From positions 1-64,000 of the forward strand of contig JBDTNL010000011.1 in the NCBI GenBank assembly GCA_039933785.1: a DNA stretch of 64,000 bases, read 5' to 3'. Each line of letters opens with the position of its first letter. The stretch's first letter is position 1. This document shows, piece after piece, positions 19,873-29,200 of this stretch. The notes under the pieces were generated by a model. The model did not search any database and had not been told where the DNA came from. It saw only the letters and a program-made list of their open reading frames with translations. Position numbers and translations under genes: made by a program. The DNA is from JBDTNL01 sp039933785. Its GTDB lineage: Bacteria > Acidobacteriota > Thermoanaerobaculia > Multivoradales > JAGPDF01.

Positions 19873-20347
19873 GTCGCCACTCCATCAAGTCGTAGACGCC
19901 GACATCGGCGATCACCGTGAAGCCCAGAAGCTCGTAGAGAGAGCGAGCGCGGTTCATCTTCTCGACGTGGATGGTCACCCGTTTGTGCTCGCGTTGGCCC
20001 TCTTCGAGCAGCGCCCGCAAGATGCGTGACCCGAAACCTCGCCCGCGCGCACTTCCGAGCAGCGAGATATCCATCAGGCGAATCTCGGTCGGCCGGTCGT
20101 GGCGATACAGACGACCGATCGGCTCGCCCGCATGCTCGACGACGAGGAACTGCGCCCCCGGGTAGTGTAGGCGGTAATGCTGATCCTGGGCTTCGAACTG
20201 ATGGGTGACGAACGACAGCTTCTGCTCAGGCGCCCAGTCGGTCAGCGCCAGCTCGTCCTCGCGCGTGCCGGCGTACACGGCGAGCAACGTGCCGCGATCG
20301 GAATCCGCCGCCGGACGCAGCGTCATGCCGTCCCCGAGGTCGTGCAT
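19865..20347 (-). CDS. GNAT-family N-acetyltransferase
   Basis: A 160-residue GNAT protein. Strand and loop order fits the fold: TLRPAADSDRGTLLAVYAGTR, QFLVVEHAGEPIGRLYRHD, then the acetyl-CoA pyrophosphate loop LGSARGRGFGSRILRALLEEG (R/Q-x-x-G-x-G/A) and the C-terminal MNRARSLYELLGFTVIADVGVYDLMEW. The acceptor is unknown. It is the last gene of the seven-gene minus-strand run that begins with the giant secreted protein, 30 bp after the coiled-coil gene, so it may modify a product of that run. Confidence 0.88.
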   Translation of the reverse strand: MHDLGDGMTLRPAADSDRGTLLAVYAGTREDELALTDWAPEQKLSFVTHQFEAQDQHYRLHYPGAQFLVVEHAGEPIGRLYRHDRPTEIRLMDISLLGSARGRGFGSRILRALLEEGQREHKRVTIHVEKMNRARSLYELLGFTVIADVGVYDLMEWRPS

Positions 20348-20377
20348 CCGTGAAGAGCGTCCTTCGGCCCAACCGGC

Positions 20378-20848
20378 TCAGGGCCGCGCTTCGAGCGTGC
20401 TTAGACGCCGCTCGAGGTCGACATAGGAGAGCTTGAGCATCGCCCGCGTCTCGGCCGACTGCGAGATCATGTCGAGGCGAAGGGCTTCGATCTGTCGCTC
20501 GGTCTTGGCATCGACCATGGCGACGCCCTCGGCCACCAGCCGAAGGTCGCTGCGGAGGTCTTCCGCGACGACGTCGAAGTGCCGGCGCAGTTCGTCTCGC
20601 AGCATGCCCGCGCTTTCGTCGACGTGCTGGCGTAGCTCACGGCGCAGCAGTACCCCGCTTTCGTCGAGGTGCAGGCGTAGCTCACGGCGCAGCAATGCCC
20701 CGCTTTCGTCCACGTGCTGACGTAGCTCGCTGCGCAGCGTTCCCGTGCTTTCGTCGAAGTGCTGGCGCAAGGTCTCCGCCGTCGCCTCGGTAAAGCGGCG
20801 GGCCGAGGAGAGCTCCTGCACCAGGTACTCGAATTGTTGGTCGTTCAT
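20378..20848 (-). CDS. Coiled-coil protein made of 15-residue repeats
   Basis: A 156-residue, strongly charged and all-helical protein with no signal or membrane segment. Residues 27-101 consist of five consecutive 15-residue units of the form LRxHxDESxxxLRxE; the fifth is the most divergent. The flanks (ETLRQHF... upstream; KTERQIEALRLDM...LERRLSTLEA downstream) continue as ordinary coiled coil. A 15-residue period (4 helical turns) suggests a right-handed or straight bundle instead of a classic heptad coil. Function unknown. It lies 69 bp after the Tat-signal gene and 30 bp before the GNAT gene. Confidence 0.8.
   Translation of the reverse strand: MNDQQFEYLVQELSSARRFTEATAETLRQHFDESTGTLRSELRQHVDESGALLRRELRLHLDESGVLLRRELRQHVDESAGMLRDELRRHFDVVAEDLRSDLRLVAEGVAMVDAKTERQIEALRLDMISQSAETRAMLKLSYVDLERRLSTLEARP
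20546..20770 (-). repeat. Five tandem 45-bp coding repeats
   Basis: Five adjacent 45-bp units encode the 15-residue repeats of the coiled-coil protein. The middle units are very similar at DNA level (recurring CGTAGCTCACGGCGCAGCA and CTTTCGTCGA on the plus strand), which implies recent duplication and possible copy-number variation between strains. Confidence 0.85.
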
Positions 20849-20917
20849 GTCCGTCCTCCTTGATTCTAGCCAAGAAAGACGGATTTCGGCGGTGCAATCT
20901 TATGGCTAAGAGCAGCT

Positions 20918-21682
20918 CTACGAAGCCGGCGCCGTGGGCTCTGCGGTCACTAGCACCGACAGCAAGCTCGCCTTGGCGAGGTCCGGTGCGAAGCTCACTT
21001 CCCGATCCCACGGCCGTCCGTTGACCGCCAGGAGATACGCCCCGCGCACGAGCCGCGGTTTGCCGGCGTCATCGCCCAGAGTGAAGGTCGCACGCTGCAC
21101 GACGGGAGTGCGATCGTTCCTGCCCTGCACGCGCAGGATGAAGGTGACCTCACTCTGGAAGTCGGGCGAGACGTTAAAGGCCACCGGAGCGCTCAGGTTC
21201 TCTGGCTTCTTGCGATAGCTCCAGGCGTAGAACGTGGCGCCCAGCGGATTCTCTGGGCTCTTCACAAACACGTCGAGGTCAACTCGCTGCGGCAGGTTTG
21301 CCGCGGCAACGATTGGGAAGAAGCCCGCGATGCGCAGCCGCACCGGCGTGTTGGTGAGCGCGGGATCGCCCGAGCTCAAACTCGCGGCGGGTACGATGGT
21401 GACCTTGGAAGCGCCGCCCTTGGCGCCCGCGCCCGTGGTGCCACGAAGGCTCTGCTGCAGTCGATAGCCGGCGTGGCGGAGGCTCGCGAATTGAATGCTC
21501 TCCTCGACGAAGCCGAAGCAGATCGGCTGCGCGGCGGGAGCGGCGAGCAACTGCTGCGCGTTGGAAGCCCGCGACAGCAACGGCGTTGCGGCCAAGACGG
21601 AGCCCATCACGAGGAAATCGCGACGGCGGAATTGGCCGCGTGAGAGGAGAGGAAGCTTCGGATCGTCGTCCGTGGATTTCAT
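20918..21682 (-). CDS. Tat-signal protein of unknown function
   Basis: A 254-residue protein from ATG 21682. Residues 14-42 form a twin-arginine signal: SRGQFRRRDFLVMGSVLAATPLL, with RRDFL matching the Tat consensus, followed by an Ala-rich cleavage region. The mature part is beta-rich with no cysteine cluster or known enzyme motif that I recognise; it ends in a strand-rich segment (GAYLLAVNGRPWDREVSFAPDLAKASLLSV). It lies 17 bp behind the third tail-collar gene. Tat export hints that it folds or binds a cofactor in the cytoplasm, but none can be named. Confidence 0.75.
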   Translation of the reverse strand: MKSTDDDPKLPLLSRGQFRRRDFLVMGSVLAATPLLSRASNAQQLLAAPAAQPICFGFVEESIQFASLRHAGYRLQQSLRGTTGAGAKGGASKVTIVPAASLSSGDPALTNTPVRLRIAGFFPIVAAANLPQRVDLDVFVKSPENPLGATFYAWSYRKKPENLSAPVAFNVSPDFQSEVTFILRVQGRNDRTPVVQRATFTLGDDAGKPRLVRGAYLLAVNGRPWDREVSFAPDLAKASLLSVLVTAEPTAPAS

Positions 21683-21699
21683 CGCGTTCCTCTTTTTCT

Positions 21700-22218
21700 C
21701 TACGTGCGCGGCGGATAGACGCCCTGCAGAGCGATGCAGAAGTTGAGCGTCAGGTAGGGCTGGAGGTTGTTGTGGGGTTGATCGCCGCCGGCGGGGGCAA
21801 GGGCGCTGTCGCCGAATGGCGTTGGGGTGAATGTCGGATTCCACGCGAATCCGCCGGTCGAACGCGCAAGCGAACGTGTCGCGCTGGGCACCGGCTGATC
21901 GGCGCTGTCACTGTTGGCGCGGAGCTGGTGGGCGTGAGAGGGAATCTCCGACTCAAGCAGGGAAACGGTATCGGAGCCGCCGGTCTCCCCCAGGTCGTGG
22001 AGCGAGAGGCCTGGACCCTGGCCGGGATGCATGGGGGCGTTCCCTTGCACATCGGGAAGGGCGAAATTCGACTTGCCGTCCCCGCCGTAGGTCGTGCCCA
22101 ACAAGGAAAACAGTGCCGTGTTCTGGCTCAGCGGAAGAAGCTGGCCATCGCAAAAAGCCCAGCCCTTGGGCGGGAAGTTGAACGGGAAAATCCGGATCTC
22201 GGCTACAAACGGGTCCAT
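21700..22218 (-). CDS. Phage tail-collar-type protein (MdpB-like), copy 1
   Basis: A 172-residue tail-collar (Phage_Collar) protein. Standard landmarks are FVAEIRIFPFNFPPKGWAFCDGQLLPLSQN, FSLLGTTYGGDGKSNFALPDVQG, the HxH element in SEIPSHAHQL (equivalent to metal-binding HxH of trimeric tail fibres), and the end LQPYLTLNFCIALQGVYPP. No signal peptide. It is the third of three tandem paralogues in transcription order, 8 bp after the second. RBS AGGGAG precedes the ATG. Unlike the other two, it has a distinct insert between HxH and the C-terminus. Confidence 0.9.
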   Translation of the reverse strand: MDPFVAEIRIFPFNFPPKGWAFCDGQLLPLSQNTALFSLLGTTYGGDGKSNFALPDVQGNAPMHPGQGPGLSLHDLGETGGSDTVSLLESEIPSHAHQLRANSDSADQPVPSATRSLARSTGGFAWNPTFTPTPFGDSALAPAGGDQPHNNLQPYLTLNFCIALQGVYPPRT

Positions 22219-22226
22219 GGCGCTCC

Positions 22227-22730
22227 CTAGGTTTGGGACGGGAAGATACCGAACAGGGAAATGATGAAATCGACGCAGAGGTAGGGTTGAAAGTTATTGT
22301 GCGGTTGGCTGCCACCGACACCCGAGACGGCGCTTGCACCCGCGCTCACGTTCGGGACATCCTCGATGTACAACTGCACGGCGGTATTCTGCGCCGGCAG
22401 GTTCCCGCCCGGATTTCCCTGGTCTCCCGCGTTCTTCGTTGCCAGCAACGGGTGGCTGTGTGCGGGGATTTGCGAAACCGTCAGAGTGATTTCCTCCACT
22501 CCGCCCGTCTCCGCCAGCGTAAAGCCGCCGCCAAAGTGGATCGGCACCCGGCCACGCAAGTCTGGAAGCGCAAAGGTCGACTGACCGTCACCGCCGTACG
22601 TGGTACCGATGAGATTGAACAACGTCTCGTTTTCCGAAATCGGCAGCAGCTGCCCCTCGCAGAACATCCATCCTGCCGGGGCGAAGTTGCCGGCGAAAAT
22701 GCGAACTTCTCCAACGTAAGGTTGCGCCAT
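22227..22730 (-). CDS. Phage tail-collar-type protein (MdpB-like), copy 2
   Basis: A 167-residue paralogue from ATG 22730. It has YVGEVRIFAGNFAPAGWMFCEGQLLPI, FNLIGTTYGGDGQSTFALPDLRGRVPIHFG, the HxH element in SQIPAHSHPLL and the ending FQPYLCVDFIISLFGIFPSQT. No signal peptide or phage gene neighbours. It sits exactly 8 bp from each neighbouring paralogue, with a GAGGAG ribosome site. Likely a homo- or heterotrimer by analogy with tail fibres; cellular role unknown. Confidence 0.9.
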   Translation of the reverse strand: MAQPYVGEVRIFAGNFAPAGWMFCEGQLLPISENETLFNLIGTTYGGDGQSTFALPDLRGRVPIHFGGGFTLAETGGVEEITLTVSQIPAHSHPLLATKNAGDQGNPGGNLPAQNTAVQLYIEDVPNVSAGASAVSGVGGSQPHNNFQPYLCVDFIISLFGIFPSQT

Positions 22731-22738
22731 GCCTCTCC

Positions 22739-23239
22739 TCAGGTCTGCGAAGGGAAGATGCCCTGCAGGGCAATCGAGAAGTTGAGGACCAGAAACGGCT
22801 GCATGTTCAAGTGGGCCTGACTGCCACCTACCGCAGTGATGCTCCCGGGATTCAGCGACGTCAAATTCGTCGCGGCCCCGTACATCGAAGCCGTGGGCGC
22901 CAGGTAGGCGTTCACCGGCACCGGCTGCGGGGTGGCCGTCGCGGTCGTGCCGCTGAGCACGTGCGTGTGGGTGGGAATTTCGGAGATCGAGAGCGTGTGC
23001 CCCTGTTCGCCGCCTCGTTCGCCGAGCGTGTGACCGCTCCCCATGTGAATCGGCACCCGACCCTGCAGGTTCGGCAAGCCGAAGTTTACGCGGCCGTCGC
23101 CGCCGTACGTCGTCCCCAATAGGGAGAACAGGCCCTGATTCTGATTGATGGGCAGGAGCTGCCCATCGCATAGCGCCCAGCCCTTCGGCGGGAAGTTGAA
23201 GCTCATCATGCGAATTTCCGACAAGAACGGTTCAGCCAT
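22739..23239 (-). CDS. Phage tail-collar-type protein (MdpB-like), copy 3
   Basis: A 166-residue paralogue from ATG 23239 with a strong AAGGAG site. Landmarks are FLSEIRMMSFNFPPKGWALCDGQLLPI, FSLLGTTYGGDGRVNFGLPNLQGRVPIHMG, HxH in SEIPTHTHVLSG, and the ending MQPFLVLNFSIALQGIFPSQT. It is the first of the triplet, 28 bp behind the giant secreted protein gene, so it should share that gene's transcript. Confidence 0.9.
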   Translation of the reverse strand: MAEPFLSEIRMMSFNFPPKGWALCDGQLLPINQNQGLFSLLGTTYGGDGRVNFGLPNLQGRVPIHMGSGHTLGERGGEQGHTLSISEIPTHTHVLSGTTATATPQPVPVNAYLAPTASMYGAATNLTSLNPGSITAVGGSQAHLNMQPFLVLNFSIALQGIFPSQT

Positions 23240-23267
23240 AGTTCTCCTTCAAGCTCTCGCGCCGCCG

Positions 23268-26200
23268 CTACGGGCAGGCTGCGCCGTTGACAAAACCATT
23301 GCTGGCGACCGACGCCGAGATCGTCGCGACTCCGCCGGTCGTATTCTGGCCCGCCAGGAATGTGGCCACCGCTGAGGTGTCGTTGAACGCCCCACCGTAA
23401 CCCGGCAAGCGAATCGTCGTTGACTGCCGTTGACGCGGACGGAGGTCGAATCCGCCATTACCCACCACACCCGCGCCGGACACATCGTTCTTCAAAGCCC
23501 CCGCTCCGCCCACCGAAGCGCACACAAAATGGGTATCGCCCGCGGTGGTCCCGACGTTCAGCTCCATCCCATGCAAGGCGAACGAGTCCGGCTCCTTGAC
23601 CGAGTTCCCAGTCGCCGTGACGTTCACGGTCCCGTTGCCGCCGCTGGTGTTGTCGCCCACCTGGACCAGGATGCCGTCGTTGTTGAAACGCCGGATCGTG
23701 TTGTTCGTGACGTGCGTCGTGTGCGTGCCGCCACCCACATGGATGATTGCGATGCCATTGCCTTGCGCGGATCCGCTGTTGGCGACCCCTGTGACGCCGA
23801 TGACATTGCCGTCGATGGTGCCCGAGAAGGTGCCGGTGCCGGCGCCCTTGGACACGTTGATCGCGTTGCCTACGGCATTGCGCATCGTGTTGCCCTGAAT
23901 GTTATAGGTCAGTGAAGGATTCCCGTTGCCGCCGCTGCTGACGAAGATGTCGCCAGCGCCAGCAATCGCTGCCATCGACTGTGTGAAGCCGTTCGCGGTG
24001 AGCACGAGATCGCCGCTCGGCGTGCTGCTGCCGTTGAGCAGATACTGAATGAAGTGTGAGCGGGAACCGGTGAACGTCGACCCGGTTACCGTCACATTGA
24101 CGGCGGCTGTACCAGCGGCCTGCAGGTTGAGCGCGGCGTTACCGAAGGATGCGCTATTCGCACCGATCGTGCAGTTGGTGATGGTGAGCCGGTTCAAAGT
24201 CCCGGTCGTGTTCAAGAGACGGACGTTGTCCTCCCAACCACCGCTGATGTTCACGTTCGTCAATGTCGCCGATCCGGTGAGCTCGTCGAAGCTGACGCTG
24301 CCCTCGTTGGCCACGTCGTTGTCGCCATTCACTCCGTTGATCACGGAATCGGTAAGCGTGAAGCCGCTCACCGTATTGCCGCGGATGGCGAAGTCGGAGA
24401 AGTCGTTGAGTTGCATCCGTGCGAACGAGGGCGCGAGCGTGCTCGTCAGACTGATCCCGATGCCGCACTTCCTGATCGTTCCACCGCTGCCTGGCGTCCC
24501 GGTGCCGGCTACTGTCAGGCTGCCAGAGGCACCCGTGTTGTTGAGCACGATGCCGTTCGTCGGCCCGCTCACCGCGGTGCCCGCCGAGATGCTCCTGAAC
24601 TTCAAACCGCTCGCCCCGATCGTGGTGTTCGCCACGTTGAGCGCCGTGCCGGTCGTGGTGGTCAGCGTGCTCGTCGTGTCGGTCGCCGTCACGGTGCCGC
24701 CGCCGGTGGCGTTGAAGGCTGTGTTGCTACCGCTGCTGAACGTCAGCGTGCCAGTGAAGCCGATCGTCGAACCGGTGTTGCTGGTGAGATCGACGCCCTT
24801 GCCTGCCGACACATTGATCGTGCCGTCGTAGCTGATCGTGGCGTTGCTGCTGCCGACTTGGAAGCCGGTGCCCGTGGAGCCCGTGATGCTGCTGCCGGAA
24901 CCCGCCGAGAACGTGCCGAGCACGCTATTGAGTGCCACACCTGTCGTCGCGCTGTTCGTGCTCTTGACGCTCGTCGGCTGGAGATTGATCGTCGCGCTGG
25001 CGACATCGACTGCCGGACCACCGATGGCTTCGAAGGTTGCGACTCCGGTTCCGACCGTCACGCGCGTCCCGGTCCCGGCTCCCACGTTCACGGCGCCCGT
25101 GCCCGACACTCGGACTGCCGCCCCGCCGTCGGCGAAGACATCGAGATCGGTGAAGGCAAGATCGCCGGAGACCGAGGTGAGGACCAGGCCGCTTCCGCCG
25201 ACTCCGTTGCCACTGACGCCGACCGCTGTTGTTCCGCCGGACACCTGATCGTAGCCACCACCGGACACCGCGTCGAACTTGGCACTGGTGACCAGAATGC
25301 CGCTGCCGGCAGTAGTGCCGCTCACTACGTTGTTCGCGAAAGCGGTGATCGTCGTCGTGCCGCCGCCCGAGCCGTCGATGAAGATTCCACTGGCTGCCGA
25401 GACGACCGTTTCGTTGTCGACGTCGAGTAGCGTGGCGCCGGCCGTCGTGCGGGCGTCGATCCCGTTACCGGTCGCACTCACCGAGTTGTTCTGGATCGCG
25501 ACGGCCGCACCGCCCGTGCCGCCCGCAACGACCTTGATGCCTTGCTGGCCGGAGCCGGTGATCACGTTGCCGCTGATCGTGGCGCTGCCGGACCCCGCCG
25601 CGGTCGTCGTCACGTTGATCGCGTTGGTGTTGGCGGTGATGCTAAATCCGCGCACCTCGACGCCGGTGATGTTGGTGATCCCGACCGCATTGCCGCTCGC
25701 AGCAGGGTTGTCGATCAACGGGCGGTTGGCCGGAGTCGCCGCCACCAGCGTGGGGTTTACGACGCCATTGATGGTGTTCGCTATCGTCAGGCCAAAGGCT
25801 TCGCCGTAGAACTTCTGGTTCGCCTTGAGGACGATCCCGGCGGCCTGCCCCGTGGTCGTCAAGTCGCCGCCGTATACGAAGATGTAGTCACCCGCGAGCG
25901 AGGCTGTCTGCGCCTCTGCCAGCGTGTCGAACGGATCCTGCGAGCGCCCCAGGCCGCCCGCCGCAGCGTTGTTCTTCACGAACCACGCGCGGCTCTTGAG
26001 ATTGACCGTCACCGTGCGAGTGACCGTCGCCACACTGTCGGTCACGGAATAGGGGAAGGTGTCGGTCGCCGCGGGATCGGCCGTCTTCGGCGTGAACAGG
26101 AATTCGCCGTTCGTTGCAATGGTTACCGTGCCGCCGTTGACGGTCGCACCGGAGAACGCCACCGCCGCCAGCGGACTCGGGCCGTCGGGGTCGGTGAAGT

Positions 26201-29200
26201 TGGCGACCAAGTTGCCGGCGACGAAGATCTCCGGCGTCGTCAGGCTTGGGGCCGCCTTGAACTCGAGTTGCACGCCGCCCACCGTGTCGAAGTTCTCCTT
26301 CGGCGAGGCGACAATCACGGGTCCCTGGTTGACGTGGAACGACTGCTGAACCTGCGGCGCCGGGTTGAAGGTCGCGTTGCCCGCCTGATTGGCGTCGATC
26401 ACGCAGGTCCCACCGGTGAGGAACGACACCGTCGAGCCCGAAATCGAGCAGATCGACGTCGCCGTGCCGTCGATCGTGAACGTCACCGTCAGGCCGGACG
26501 TCGCCGTCGCGGTGACTGCATACGTGGGACCGTTGTTCGTCGCGTTCGCCGGCGGAGTTGAGGTGAAGCTGATCGTCTGGTCCTGCTTGACGACCAAGAA
26601 CGACTGCTGCACCTGCGGCGCCGCGTTGTACGCGCTGTTTCCCGGCTGATTGGCGTCGATCACGCACGTGCCGCTGGTGAGGAACGACACGGTCGAGCCG
26701 GCGATCGAGCACACCGAGGTTGCCGTACCGTCGATGGTGAACGTCACTGCCAAGCCCGACGTCGCCGTCGCGGTTACGTTGTAGGTGGGGCCGCCGGCGG
26801 TCGCCGGAGACGGCGCGGTCGAAGTGAAGCTGATCGTCTGATCGCCCTTGGCGACCGAGAACGACTGCTGGACCTGCGCCGCTGCGCTGTAGTTCGCGTT
26901 GCCCGCCTGGTTGGCGTTGATGACGCAGGTGCCCGCACCGATCATCGTCACGGTAGAGCCGGCGATCGAGCACACGGACGTCGCCGAAGGATCGATCGTG
27001 AACGCGACTGGCAGCCCGGACGGCGTTGCGGTCGCCGTGACCGAGTACGTCGGACCACCGACCGTGGCGCCCACCGGGGCCGTCGACGTGAAGTTGATCG
27101 TCTGACTGCCTTGGTTGACGATGATCGGCGACTGGGTGCCGGTGATCGAGGCGGTGACAGTGTCGGTCGCCGTGATGCTCTGCGTCGGAGAGACGGTGAC
27201 CAGCGTCGCGTTGAAAACATGGGCGCCAGCGTCGATAGCCACGAAGGTGTAGTCGCCGGGCAGGGTCGCCAAGCCGTCGGGGCTCGTGAAATGAGCCGTG
27301 CCGATGTACGCCGGGGTCGTGTTCCCGAACGCATCCTTCGCGGTCACGGTGAAGGTGTGCGAGACCCCGGCGCTGGTCGGCGACGGGAAGCCGGACACGG
27401 TAAACGCCGTCGTCGGGCCGGGCGCGACCGTGACATTCGCCGTGCCGGTGATGATCGCGTTCAAGGTGTCGACCACGGTGATCGACTCCGAGCCCGACGT
27501 CTTCAAGGTGACGCTGAAGACGTGGACGCCACTGTCGCCGCCCACGAACGTGTAGTCGCCGGGCAGGACCGCCTGGGCATCCGTGCTCGTGAAGTGAACG
27601 GTGCCGCTGTAGGCAGTGTAGGTGACGTTGCCTTGGTCTTGGGCGGTCACGGTGACGTTGAAGGCGGTTCCCGCGGTCGGCGTCGCCGTGGCCGGTGTCA
27701 CTTGGAAATGAATCTGAATCACCGTAAACGACTGCTGCACCTGCGTGGCTGCGTTGTAGTTCGCATCGCCCGGCTGGTTGGCGTCGATCACGCACGTGCC
27801 GAAGCCGATGAACGCCACGGTCGAGCCTGCGATCGAGCACACCGAGCTCGCCGAGGCGTCGATAGTGAGCGTCACCGGCAAACCAGATGGAGTCGCATTC
27901 GCACCGACCGTGTAGGTCGGGCCGCCGACCACGGCGCCCGAGGGCGGGGCGGTCGTGAAGTTGATGGTCTGCGCGGCCTTGCCGACGGTGAACGACTGCT
28001 GCGCCTGCGGCGCGGCGTTCCAGTTCGCGTCGCCCGCCTGGTTAGCATCGATCACGCAGGTGCCTGCGGCGAGGAATGAGACCGTCGAGCCGGAGATCGA
28101 GCACACCGTGGTCGCCGTCGCGTCGATGGTGAACGTCACCGCCAGACCCGAAGTCGCGGTCGCGGTGACCGTGTACGTCGGGCCGCCGACCGTCGCGCCC
28201 GCGGGAGCGGTCGAGGTGAAGCCGATCGTCTGGTCGCCCTTGCCCACCGCGAAGGACTGCTGGGCCTGCGGCGCCGCGTTCCAATTGACGTCGCCCGCCT
28301 GGTTGGCGTCGATCACGCAGGTGCCGACGGTCAGGAATGACACCGTGGAGCCCGAAATCGAGCACACCGCGGTCGCGGTCGCATCGATGGTGAAGGTCAC
28401 GGCGAGCCCGGACGTGGCCGTCCCGGTCACCGCGTAGGTCGCTCCACCTACCTTCGCACTCGCTGGTGCGGTCGAGGTGAAGCTGATCGTCTGGTCGCCC
28501 TTCGCGACCGCGAACGACTGCTGGACCTGCGGCGCCGCGTTCCAGTTGGTGTCGCCCGCCTGGTTAGCGTCGATCACGCAGGACCCGATGCCGATGAACG
28601 ACACCGTGGAGCCGCTGATGGTGCACACCGACGACGCCGAAGCGTCGATGGTGAGCCCCACGGTCAAGCCCGAGGTGGCGGTCGCGGTCACGGTGTAGGT
28701 TGCGCCGCCCACCTGCGCTCCGGCCGGTGCGCTGGAGGTGAACGAAATGGTTTGGTTCGCCTTGCCCACCTGGAAAGTCACCGTGGCGATCGACGAACCG
28801 ACGGCGTTCTGCAGGATGTATTTGAATGTGTCGTCGCCGATGAAGCTGGCTGGCGGCGTGTAGCTCAAGCTGCCATCGGCGTTCAGCGTGACGGACCCGC
28901 CGGCGGCGGAGGTCGGCGTGGCGGTGCCGATCGTCGTCTGCTCGGTGCCGGTGGTTGCGCCGTAGCTGACGATGGTCGCCGAGCGCAGGGTGTCATTGCT
29001 CAGCACGCCTGGTGCGGGAACAGTCAGCGACGTCTGGAAGCTCGCCGGGTAACTGTCGTCCGCCGCGACCGGGTCAGCGAGGAAATAGCCGCTGAGATCG
29101 ATCACAAATTGGACGGTATTGCTGCCGCCCCCGTTGAGCGTCGCGAGAGCGCTGATTTGCCCGTTCGTACCCAGAGCGACGACACCATTGTTAGCGCGGG

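Noticed and set aside
21700..23239. Prophage or tailocin
   Set aside because: Only collar-type genes are present; no tube, sheath, baseplate, portal, lysis, integrase or att-like repeats surround them.
26328..28763. CRISPR or direct-repeat array
   Set aside because: Repeats are about 261 bp, contiguous, in frame and without spacers; they are protein modules.
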